The position numbers and the translations under genes were made by a program. A stretch of 64,000 nucleotides of DNA from Chlorogloeopsis sp. ULAP01 (GTDB taxonomy: Bacteria; Cyanobacteriota; Cyanobacteriia; Cyanobacteriales; Nostocaceae). This document shows, in pieces, positions 9,669 to 16,684 of the stretch. Position 1 is the first letter of the stretch. The number at the start of each line of letters is the position of its first letter. The notes under the pieces are model-generated. The model made no database searches, was not told where the DNA came from, and worked only from the letters and a program-made list of their open reading frames with translations. The stretch is taken from assembly GCF_030381805.1 (NCBI RefSeq), contig NZ_JAUDRH010000005.1, positions 62,001 to 126,000 on the forward strand, written 5' to 3'.

Positions 9669-9906
9669 CTATCGGAGGCGATCGCCTTTAATCAGTAAGT
9701 TAAATGTTTCCAGAGTAAAACTTATAAACCCAGAAGGATCATAAGTATGAATACCACGTTGCAAAAAGTTAGGAGTAATCTGCCAGTTTATTGCTAAACA
9801 CAAATCTTTTTCAGAGTACATATTGCGTAGATAACTGATATAAACACCATCTGAAAAATATAAAATATCGACAAAAACTATCTCAATTTTCTAGCTGTGC
9901 TTTCAT
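9669..9906 (-). pseudogene. Small frameshifted gene, about 78 codons
   Basis: A coding-like stretch broken by a single base. On the minus strand AGGAG is followed 9 bases later by an ATG that reads MKAQLEN and then stops. In the +1 frame, from the same A-run, reading continues as IEIVFVDILYFSDGVYISYL and on to a TAG at 9669-9671, preceded by GDRLR. The whole span is 238 bases, one more than 79 codons, consistent with one inserted A in the run at about 9887-9890. It sits in line between the Lin0512 gene and the monooxygenase gene, all on the minus strand. I do not recognise the family. It could be a decayed gene, a sequencing error, or a longer gene remnant. Confidence 0.55.
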
Positions 9907-9994
9907 AGTTTTCTTACTCCTGATTAACTTTTGCTTACTCTTCTCTATGAAACATTTCAGAAATCAATTGGCACTTTTTAACTAAGTTTTATAA

Positions 9995-10372
9995 TCACTG
10001 TTTCAGCCATTCATTTTCAACCAAAACTGTAACAGCAGCGACAGCTATCAACATTTCGTCATTTTTATCCTTAAGTTCTGCAATTGCTCTTCCTTGCACA
10101 ACCATTCCCCCAAGTTTCACATTCAAATATTTATGCCCAAAAGGTAGTACAGCAAGTACTTCTTCATTTTTTACTTGCTCTGGGTATGGTACTGCAACCT
10201 CCACTTCCACAATCATGTTATTTGGATCGCTTAAGCCAGCTACTTCCCAAACACCAGGCAAGGCATTGTTAGCAATGGCGTTTCTTACTGCCCTTGCTGC
10301 TGCTACTGTTGGATCTTGTCCGTGTTGATCTACTCCCATCCCCATCTCTATAATTAAGCGTTTACGCGCCAT
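9995..10372 (-). CDS. Lin0512 family protein
   Basis: A 125-residue conserved protein that I recognise as the Lin0512/TIGR02058 family of unknown function. Family hallmarks visible are the N-terminal KRLIIEMGMGVDQHGQDPT, followed by AAARAVRNAIANNALPG and VEVAVPYPEQV. The length is normal for the family. The family's biochemical role is not established. The neighbouring minus-strand genes downstream are a small frameshifted gene and an FAD monooxygenase. The ATG follows an AGAGGT-like sequence (TTAAAGAGGTAAAAATGGCG), a fair ribosome-binding site. Confidence 0.9.
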   Translation of the reverse strand: MARKRLIIEMGMGVDQHGQDPTVAAARAVRNAIANNALPGVWEVAGLSDPNNMIVEVEVAVPYPEQVKNEEVLAVLPFGHKYLNVKLGGMVVQGRAIAELKDKNDEMLIAVAAVTVLVENEWLKQ

Positions 10373-10521
10373 TTTTACCTCTTTAAGTATTTCGGATTGC
10401 TATAGATTTTCTCTACACAGCCTACTAAATTTCTCAAAGCTTTAGCCTCTTGTTCGGGAAATGATTTTGTAGTGTGTGTAGCATAAAAAATAGAATTGCG
10501 TTTTTGTTGAGTACACGAACT

Positions 10522-11397
10522 ATGAATCAGTATCGCTTCCGGCAGTCATTTGCTGTAGATCCGAGATTAAGCGATCGCCTCTTTAAATTGCTAGAGATTG
10601 CTTTCCCTGGGGTTAAGGATGCAGCAGTACGCATTCGGAAGTTGGGTGCTCCTTGGGAAGATGCTTCTACCCCGTTTATTCGCTTCCACGATGAGTTAGC
10701 TATTACCCATGTGGGGGTTCTGGAGATTCCGATGCGACTGATGGGAAAAGATGTGGTTGTAGGAGGAATTCACGGTGTATGCACCCATCCCCAATTTCGA
10801 CGGCGTGGCTACTACCGGGAAGTGATGGAAGAGGTACTGAACTACTGCGATCGCCGCTATCAAACCTTGGTATTAACTACATCCCAACCCGAATTATATA
10901 AACCTTTTGGCTTTCGCTGGATCGAAGAACATATTTTTATCAGCAAGTGTGATTCAAAAGGTGGCATTGATGGCTTTCGATTGCTAAATACTAGCGATCA
11001 CGATGATATAAAATTGCTACACAGACTTTTGGAAGCACGTCAGCCAGTATCTAACATTTTGGGAATAGTAAATGAGAAAGCAATATTCTGCTACCAGGAA
11101 GGCAACAATCCCCTGTATTATGCCCAGGATTTAGATTTGATTGCGGCGATGAAGATAGAAGGTAATAAAATCAAGCTTTTTGATGTGGTAGGAACGCAAA
11201 TATGTACTTTGGAAGCTATTCTCAAACGAGTACCGCAACCAATTAACGAAGTTGAAATTTATTTCTGCCCGGAACGCTTAGATGCTGATGTACAAGCACT
11301 TCCTCACCTACTTGACGGCGATTCTTTTTTGATGGTTCGCGGTGCTTTCCCCCTAGAAACAGAGAAGTTTATGTTACCCCATGCCGCTCGCTGTTGA
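10522..11397 (+). CDS. GNAT-family N-acetyltransferase (Eis-like)
   Basis: Probable acetyl-CoA-dependent acyltransferase. The N-terminal half has a GNAT fold with the acetyl-CoA loop GVCTHPQFRRRGYYREVM, which matches the R/Q-x-x-G-x-G/A motif A, and a following VLTTSQPELYKPFGFRW strand. The C-terminal half is extra, as in enhanced-intracellular-survival-like acetyltransferases. I start at the ATG giving MNQYRFRQSF; an in-frame GTG 48 bases upstream would add 16 poorly structured residues. The substrate is unknown. It is transcribed alone, and a long hairpin with a T-run follows at 11452-11512. Confidence 0.85.
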   Translation: MNQYRFRQSFAVDPRLSDRLFKLLEIAFPGVKDAAVRIRKLGAPWEDASTPFIRFHDELAITHVGVLEIPMRLMGKDVVVGGIHGVCTHPQFRRRGYYREVMEEVLNYCDRRYQTLVLTTSQPELYKPFGFRWIEEHIFISKCDSKGGIDGFRLLNTSDHDDIKLLHRLLEARQPVSNILGIVNEKAIFCYQEGNNPLYYAQDLDLIAAMKIEGNKIKLFDVVGTQICTLEAILKRVPQPINEVEIYFCPERLDADVQALPHLLDGDSFLMVRGAFPLETEKFMLPHAARC

Positions 11398-11451
11398 TGG
11401 CTCGCAACATTGGTACTGGCGATCGCGGTTTTTATAGAGCACAAAAAGTAA

Positions 11452-11512
11452 AAGGTAAAAGGTAAAAGTAATGGGAAGGTTTTTGCTTTTACCCTTTACC
11501 TTCTGTTTTTTT
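11452..11512 (+). terminator. Repeat-derived hairpin with T-run after the GNAT gene
   Basis: A 17-bp near-perfect inverted repeat (11452-11468 and 11486-11502, one mismatch; arms built of GGTAAAA units) with a 17-base loop is followed by seven T residues. It could end the acetyltransferase transcript. The arms resemble the GGTAAAAGG-type low-complexity repeats of cyanobacterial intergenic DNA, so it may be both a repeat and a terminator. Confidence 0.5.
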
Positions 11513-11536
11513 CCTATCATTGGATACAGGTTTTAA

Positions 11537-12574
11537 ATGATACCATATTTCACCATGACCATCAAGCGCCGAAAAATTGTCAAATTCTTGGGTTTAGGTG
11601 CTCTATATTCTCAAATTCCTGTATATACTGCTCAAGGTAAATTATATTCACATACATTAGTTAAGCCACCACGTTTACAAGTAGGCGACACAGTAGGATT
11701 AATCAGCCCTGCTGGTATAGTTGAACCACAAGACATCGAAAACGCAAAACAAGTATTATTGACTTTAGGATTAAAGGTGAAGCTAGGGGCGCATATTTTA
11801 GATAGTTACGGTTATTTAGCAGGCAAAGATATTAACCGTGCTCAAGATGTTAATAATATGTTTCGCGATCGCTCGGTAAAAGCCATTATTACTATGCGCG
11901 GTGGTTGGGGATGCAATCGAATTTTACCCCTAATTAACTATTCCCTAATTCGCTCCCATCCAAAAATTTTTATGGGTTACAGCGATATTACTTCCCTTTT
12001 ATTAGCAATATATGCTTGCAGTCGGTTAATTACTTTTCACGGCCCTGTTGCTACATCTACTTGGAATCAGTTTACCGTGGATTATATTAAGCGCATTCTT
12101 TTTAATGCGGAAATAGTGACAATGACAAATACCCTCACCACCGAAATTAGCCGCAAAACAGTTACCTCTGGCAAGGCTAGGGGTAAATTAGTTGGTGGTA
12201 ATTTGTCGGTACTCTCGGCGATGCTGGGATCTTCATATCTTCCCTCATGGCAGAATAGTATCTTATTTGTGGAAGATATAGGCGAGGATATTTACCGCAT
12301 TGATCGAATGCTCACTCAGTTAAAAAATGCGGGTATTCTCAACCAAATCGTTGGTTTTGTGTTTGGAAAATGTACCAATTGTAGTCTTGGTGATCAACCA
12401 TCGCTGACTTTAGCCCAAATATTAAAGGATCACATCCAGCCCTTGGGTATTCCTGCTTGGTATGGTTCGATGATTGGTCATATTAAGGATAAATTTACTA
12501 TACCTCTAGGTGTTGATGTAGAAATAGATGCCGACAATGGAACACTACGAATGCTAGAAGCTGCGGTTCGATAA
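11537..12574 (+). CDS. LD-carboxypeptidase, S66 family (muramoyltetrapeptide carboxypeptidase)
   Basis: A serine peptidase that removes the terminal D-alanine of murein tetrapeptides during peptidoglycan recycling or remodelling. The S66 triad is visible: Ser149 in FMGYSDITSLL, Glu246 in LFVEDIGEDIYRIDRML, and His315 in SMIGHIKDKFTIPLG. The length of 345 is normal plus a short leader. The N-terminus (KRRKIVKFLGLGAL) looks like a twin-arginine or signal-anchor segment, implying export to the periplasm, although other S66 members are cytoplasmic. A second ATG at 11555 (MTIKRRKIV) is an equally good start. It is monocistronic. Confidence 0.88.
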   Translation: MIPYFTMTIKRRKIVKFLGLGALYSQIPVYTAQGKLYSHTLVKPPRLQVGDTVGLISPAGIVEPQDIENAKQVLLTLGLKVKLGAHILDSYGYLAGKDINRAQDVNNMFRDRSVKAIITMRGGWGCNRILPLINYSLIRSHPKIFMGYSDITSLLLAIYACSRLITFHGPVATSTWNQFTVDYIKRILFNAEIVTMTNTLTTEISRKTVTSGKARGKLVGGNLSVLSAMLGSSYLPSWQNSILFVEDIGEDIYRIDRMLTQLKNAGILNQIVGFVFGKCTNCSLGDQPSLTLAQILKDHIQPLGIPAWYGSMIGHIKDKFTIPLGVDVEIDADNGTLRMLEAAVR

Positions 12575-12596
12575 CTTAATTGACGGGTTGAGGCTG

Positions 12597-12631
12597 ACGC
12601 GGGGACACGGAGAGGGAGAGACGCGGAGAAA
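12597..12631. repeat. Purine-rich dispersed repeat (GACGCGGGGACACGG type)
   Basis: A G/A-rich block of the kind scattered between genes in many cyanobacteria, with units GGGGACACGG, GAGGGAGAG and ACGCGGAGA. Related blocks occur inside rlmN at 17051-17095 and between the RND genes at 46621-46700. Confidence 0.6.
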
Positions 12632-12678
12632 TTTTTTTGCACTCCTACCAACAGCCACTAGGCAGCAGCCCCACAACC

Positions 12679-12707
12679 CTCGTTACCAGGTTCAACCTGG
12701 TAACGAG
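12679..12707. repeat. 29-bp palindrome, copy 1
   Basis: A perfect inverted repeat with 14-bp arms (CTCGTTACCAGGTT and its complement) around a single central C. The same palindrome, differing only in the central base, recurs at 20965-20993. It lies between two convergent genes and could form a strong hairpin in either transcript. Confidence 0.8.
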
Positions 12708-12740
12708 AAGTAGAGCCTCTGGTTCGTCTGCCTTCTATCT

Positions 12741-13805
12741 TCATTTGCCCACATAAACACCCAAACAACGGGCAGTTTCTACTAAAAAACTATTGGGATC
12801 TACCAGTAAAGGACTTTTTGCTAAAACCAAATCCAAAGAAACTGGCACTACTCTCCCATTCTGCCAAGATACCATTAAACCAGTGTGTCCGCTGATAATC
12901 AAATCTACAGCAGCTTTACCAAAAGCTGTAGCTATCAAGCGATCGCTAGCAGAGGGAATACCACCGCGTTGGATATGCCCTAATACTGAAACTCGAACGT
13001 CTACAGGATAAGTGCTGCAACGCCGAATTTCATCAGCGATATACTGCCCCATCCCACAAGTTGGCTTTTCACAGGCTGGTTGCAAAGATGAATCTTCAGC
13101 GATGCGAATGCCTTCTGCTACGACAATAATTGCAAATCGACGCCAGTTGCGATCGCGTAATTCTGCAAGATGCTGGCAAATTTCTTGAATTGAGTAAGGA
13201 ATTTCCGGAATCAGGATGATATCTGCTCCACCTGCAATTCCTGCCTGTAGCGCCAAGTGTCCAGCAGTACGCCCCATTACTTCTACAATCATAACGCGAT
13301 CGTGACTAGCAGCAGTAAAAGTCAAACGATTTAGGGCATCAACAATTGTATTCACAGCAGTATCAAATCCAACTACTCTTTCTGTCAATGCCACATCATT
13401 ATCAATAGTTTTTGGGATGGCAATAAACTGCCAATCGCCTTTAGATTGTAGCTCTTTAAGAATTGCTAAACTACCGTCTCCACCAATACCAATCAAGGCA
13501 TCCAGTTCTAAAGCCTGATAACCAGCTAGAATTTCATTAACATGAGCCAGGGTATCTCCTTTATTGATGCTGCCGAGAATTGTTCCGCCTATGCACAGTA
13601 AAGGATCGATACCGTGTAAATCTAAACCATGCATCGATAGAGGAACTGTTTTTTTCTCCAAAAGTCCCGTTGTGGCGTAGGGAATGCCCACCACTTCCCA
13701 ATCATAAGTCAGGGTGGCATGACTAACAACAGCTCTAATTGCGGTGTTTAATCCGGGGCAGTCGCCGCCACTGGTAAGAATACCAACACGTTTTTTTGTT
13801 TTCAT
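12741..13805 (-). CDS. pfkA: ATP-type 6-phosphofructokinase
   Basis: A glycolytic enzyme that phosphorylates fructose 6-phosphate at C1. The nucleotide loop is TSGGDCPGLN (11-20). The catalytic loop PKTIDND contains Asp135. GGDGS places Gly at the position (E. coli 104) that favours ATP, whereas Lys132 sits at the position (E. coli 124) where PPi-using enzymes have Lys and E. coli has Gly. This mixed signature is known in group III phosphofructokinases. Also seen are MVEVMGRTAGHLAL and the C-terminal LGHIQRGG. At 354 residues the length fits. A DUF2949 gene ends 12 bp upstream in the same direction, suggesting an operon. Confidence 0.93.
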   Translation of the reverse strand: MKTKKRVGILTSGGDCPGLNTAIRAVVSHATLTYDWEVVGIPYATTGLLEKKTVPLSMHGLDLHGIDPLLCIGGTILGSINKGDTLAHVNEILAGYQALELDALIGIGGDGSLAILKELQSKGDWQFIAIPKTIDNDVALTERVVGFDTAVNTIVDALNRLTFTAASHDRVMIVEVMGRTAGHLALQAGIAGGADIILIPEIPYSIQEICQHLAELRDRNWRRFAIIVVAEGIRIAEDSSLQPACEKPTCGMGQYIADEIRRCSTYPVDVRVSVLGHIQRGGIPSASDRLIATAFGKAAVDLIISGHTGLMVSWQNGRVVPVSLDLVLAKSPLLVDPNSFLVETARCLGVYVGK

Positions 13806-13817
13806 TGCGGCTTAACC

Positions 13818-14012
13818 TCAACCATTCCCCTGCAACCAGTCAAAAATCAAGTCTAGCTGGTTCAACGTTACCAACCCATATTGCCACAGAATTATTGGTA
13901 ACAAATTTGGATTTTGTTCAGGATGCCGCAATGCTAATTGCAGATCATCTGCTGGAATCGCTAAATCTTCTTGCAAAAAACTAAGGAATTTTGCAAGTTT
14001 ACTTGCTTCCAT
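13818..14012 (-). CDS. DUF2949 family small protein
   Basis: A 64-residue cyanobacterial protein of the DUF2949 family, recognisable by FLSFLQEDLAIPADDLQLAL, then LRHPEQNPNLLPIILWQYGL and LDLIFDWLQ. Its role is unknown. Reading could begin 30 bases further up, at an ATG giving MSIAQGEVAS, but the internal ATG (14010-14012) is preceded by AAGGAGAGG with good spacing and gives the usual family length, so I chose it. It ends 12 bp before the phosphofructokinase gene, and the two are probably co-transcribed. Confidence 0.85.
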   Translation of the reverse strand: MEASKLAKFLSFLQEDLAIPADDLQLALRHPEQNPNLLPIILWQYGLVTLNQLDLIFDWLQGNG

Positions 14013-14361
14013 ACTTGCCACCTCTCCTTGGGCAATACTCATGAGATTAAGCTATAAACCTGAGGAACTTGTGAGGATTTGATGAGATTAAGCTTGGCTT
14101 TCAAAATCAGCCATACATAACGTGCGGTCAAGTATGGGTTTCTGTATAGCCTTGATTAAATAATGTTCAATCCAGTTGAGTACTCCTTTTTGCTTACCCT
14201 AGTGAACAAAAAGCTCTTTTGATGTAGCTTTACGATGAGTATTTATGGTTAAAAAGCAGCATTCTATCTGGATTGGCAATATTTTAGTTAATTAATAGGC
14301 ATAATATCACTATCGCAACAAAGGTGAATTTTAAAATTTTTATCTTTTTCTCACTCTACAG
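14013..14361. other. Gene-free spacer
   Basis: About 350 bases between two minus-strand genes. It must carry the promoter of the DUF2949-pfkA pair. The 3' part next to the PPK2 gene end is AT-rich. I see no convincing hairpin terminator, small gene or RNA here. Confidence 0.5.
14021..14029 (-). promoter_or_regulatory. Strong Shine-Dalgarno site deciding the DUF2949 start
   Basis: On the minus strand AAGGAGAGG lies 8 bases before the ATG at 14012. The ATG at 14042 has no such site. The site lies inside the longer reading frame and so argues for the shorter protein. Confidence 0.7.
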
Positions 14362-15237
14362 TTAATCTTCTCGTTCTAATATTGCTTTTGCCTGCAAAAG
14401 TTGCTGTTTGTGTTCATCGCTTACCGTCGGATATTTTAGATTAAGGTCTTTTAATTTTGAGCAGATAATTTCAGATACAGCAAGACGCATGAACCATTTG
14501 CGATCGGCAGGAATAATATACCAAGGAGCCCAATCTGTGCTGGTATGATTGAAAACATCTTCATAAACTTCCATATAATCATCCCAGTGAGCACGTTCTT
14601 GAACATCACTGATTGAGAACTTCCAATTTTTTTCTGGCAATTCAATTCGGTCTAAAAAACGTTTCTTTTGTTCTGTTTTAGAAACATTTAAAAAAAATTT
14701 AATAACTATAATGCCATTATTTACTAAATATTTTTCAAAATTGTTAATTTCCTCGAATCGTTGCTTCCAAATATAGTTTCCCTTGAAGGATTCAGGTAAT
14801 TGTTGCTTTTGTAGGAGTTCAGGATGAACACGAACTATCAAAACTTCTTCATAGTATGAACGATTGAAAATACCAATTCGTCCTCTTTCTGGCAATGATT
14901 TGGCTGATCGCCACAAATAATCATGATCTAACTCTTCTGCACTTGGTGCTTTAAAGCTAAATACCTGACAGCCTTGCGGATTGACACCAGACATCACATG
15001 CTTAATCGTACTATCTTTACCAGCGGCATCCATTGCCTGAAATATAATTAACAAAGCATAAGTATTTTGAGCATACAGAACGTCTTGATATTTTCTTAGT
15101 TGCTGAACGCCTGCTTCTAATTTGCCTTGTGCATCAACCTTACTTTGGAAATTACCCGTATATTTAGGGTCATAATCTTTTAATAAAATTTTAGAACCAG
15201 GTTTAACAATTAAATGGTTGTGGTTGATATCATTCAT
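14362..15237 (-). CDS. Polyphosphate kinase 2 family protein
   Basis: A PPK2-family P-loop enzyme that transfers phosphate between polyphosphate and nucleotides (NDP/NTP or AMP/ADP). Walker A is AMDAAGKDS (68-76). The PPK2 motif GVNPQGCQVFSFKAPS and the Walker B region RIGIFNRSYYEEVLIVRVHPE follow, and a lid has RFLDRIELPEKNWKFS. At 291 residues it is a one-domain member of the common bacterial type. The start codon lies 2 bp after the stop of the upstream membrane-protein gene, so the pair is translationally coupled. It cannot be told from sequence whether it makes ATP from ADP or ADP from AMP. Confidence 0.93.
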   Translation of the reverse strand: MNDINHNHLIVKPGSKILLKDYDPKYTGNFQSKVDAQGKLEAGVQQLRKYQDVLYAQNTYALLIIFQAMDAAGKDSTIKHVMSGVNPQGCQVFSFKAPSAEELDHDYLWRSAKSLPERGRIGIFNRSYYEEVLIVRVHPELLQKQQLPESFKGNYIWKQRFEEINNFEKYLVNNGIIVIKFFLNVSKTEQKKRFLDRIELPEKNWKFSISDVQERAHWDDYMEVYEDVFNHTSTDWAPWYIIPADRKWFMRLAVSEIICSKLKDLNLKYPTVSDEHKQQLLQAKAILERED

Positions 15238-15239
15238 AC

Positions 15240-15728
15240 TCAGCGTTGATTGAATTTTTGAGGCTTTTCAGTAGGACGCATTGCTTCTCGTCCGAGAATA
15301 AACATTCCCGCTACGCCCAAACACACAAACCAAACATATTGATACCAATATAGACCAATTTGCTCAACTGGACTGAGTTGTGGATGTAACGTGGTGAGAT
15401 AAAGCAAAAGTACAATTATCATCAGCGCTCCAAAACCAACAAAGCTTAATCCCATACGAATACGCGCAGTTCTTAGTTCCCAGTCGCTAATTTTCTCTAG
15501 TTCAATTTCGGCTAACTCTTTTAAGGAATCTTCTGCAACACAAGACGCAGCTTGCAAGTTCTTTCCTAGCTTTGGTGGTAAAAGTGGTACCAAGGTTGCA
15601 ACTGTTGGACGACGCAGTAAAGCCTCAGTATCTCTTAGCAATTCTAGTGGTTTAGGAGGAACAGGTGGTTGAGCAAATTCTAATTCTTCTGTTGGATTTT
15701 GAAAATTTACTTTGCGTTCAACATTCAT
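15240..15728 (-). CDS. Two-helix membrane protein coupled to PPK2
   Basis: A 162-residue protein. A Pro-rich cytoplasmic N-terminus (FAQPPVPPKPLELL) is followed by a helical region and two membrane helices near the C-terminus (MGLSFVGFGALMIIVLLLYL and YQYVWFVCLGVAGMFIL), ending in a basic tail. I recognise no named family. An in-frame TTG five codons upstream would extend it to 167 residues, but the ATG has GCGAGG six bases ahead and is preferred. The 2-bp gap to the PPK2 gene suggests a membrane partner or anchor for polyphosphate metabolism. This is inference from context only. Confidence 0.82.
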   Translation of the reverse strand: MNVERKVNFQNPTEELEFAQPPVPPKPLELLRDTEALLRRPTVATLVPLLPPKLGKNLQAASCVAEDSLKELAEIELEKISDWELRTARIRMGLSFVGFGALMIIVLLLYLTTLHPQLSPVEQIGLYWYQYVWFVCLGVAGMFILGREAMRPTEKPQKFNQR

Positions 15729-15888
15729 AGTATGCCTCGCCAAGGAGCTATCAGCTTTTATTAGTTTTCAGTTTTTTCTCATTCTGCCCATTTATATTAT
15801 GAGTTTAAGACTAATTACTAATCACTAGTGACTAAAGAAAAGGGTGTGAGGGTGTAAGGGAAGCATTATCCCCTACTCCCATATACCC

Positions 15889-16461
15889 CTATACCCCTAT
15901 ACCCTTAGCAGTAGTTTTTTGCAATTCCTCTAACCGAGATAAGACTTCTTGACTGTGGATAGCTGGATTGACTTTGACAAAAGTCTCGCGCAGAACACCC
16001 TGCGGATCGATGATAAATGTGTGACGCATCGAGACAAAGCTCATCCAAGAACCGTAGGATTTACTTACTGCACCCGTTGTATCTGCCAATAGTGGAAATA
16101 CTAATCCCTCTGAATCACAAAATTCGGCATGAGAATTTACATCATCGGCACTCACACCAATGATTTGGGCATTTTTTTCGAGATATTTAGGCAAGTCTTG
16201 CTGAAAGCGACGTGCTTCTATTGTGCAACCAGGGGTGAAGTCTTTCGGATAAAAGTACACAACTAACCACTTACCACGAAAATCTTCAAGAGAAATTTCA
16301 CCATCGCCAGAGTTTGTCGGCAAAGTAAATAACGGTGCAGGTTGATTAAGAGGGGGTAATTTACCACCCAATGCACTAGCTGTTGGGACAAAATTCAACC
16401 AACTGATGAGAGCAAAACAACTAACGAATAATATGCTTAAAAAATGGCGGCGAGAAATCAT
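15889..16461 (-). CDS. PrxQ/BCP-type peroxiredoxin with export signal
   Basis: A thiol peroxidase reducing H2O2 and organic peroxides. The N-terminus (MISRRHFLSILFVSCFALIS, cleavage probably after TASA at about residue 30) looks like a Tat/Sec signal, so the enzyme should act in the thylakoid lumen or periplasm. The peroxidatic site is YPKDFTPGCTIE with Cys79. The resolving cysteine that many PrxQ have five residues later is Arg84 here; Cys115 (HAEFCDSEG) is the only other mature cysteine. The last residues (KGIGV) are encoded within a tandem CTATACCC repeat that runs past the stop codon. It is divergently transcribed from rlmN across a 223-bp promoter region. Confidence 0.93.
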   Translation of the reverse strand: MISRRHFLSILFVSCFALISWLNFVPTASALGGKLPPLNQPAPLFTLPTNSGDGEISLEDFRGKWLVVYFYPKDFTPGCTIEARRFQQDLPKYLEKNAQIIGVSADDVNSHAEFCDSEGLVFPLLADTTGAVSKSYGSWMSFVSMRHTFIIDPQGVLRETFVKVNPAIHSQEVLSRLEELQKTTAKGIGV

Positions 16462-16684
16462 GAGTGCAAACCAAAATAAAACTTAACATAAGTTTACAAT
16501 GCTGTCTCTTCAGATTGAGGAAATATTCAGTGCTGAGGTAAAGGCATCATGTGTATCCCCACCCAATGTTCTGATTGGTTCTCTTGGCTGCTGGTACTGG
16601 GAATACGCTTGAGCAAAGTCAGTCAAAGCAAGATTTAGCAAGAGGTTATAGGATAGATATGCCACCGTGAATTTGTGACTTTTT

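Noticed and set aside
12679..12707. 29-bp palindrome considered as a simple intrinsic terminator
   Set aside because: No T-run follows in either direction, and the same palindrome occurs elsewhere, so it is better treated as a repeat.
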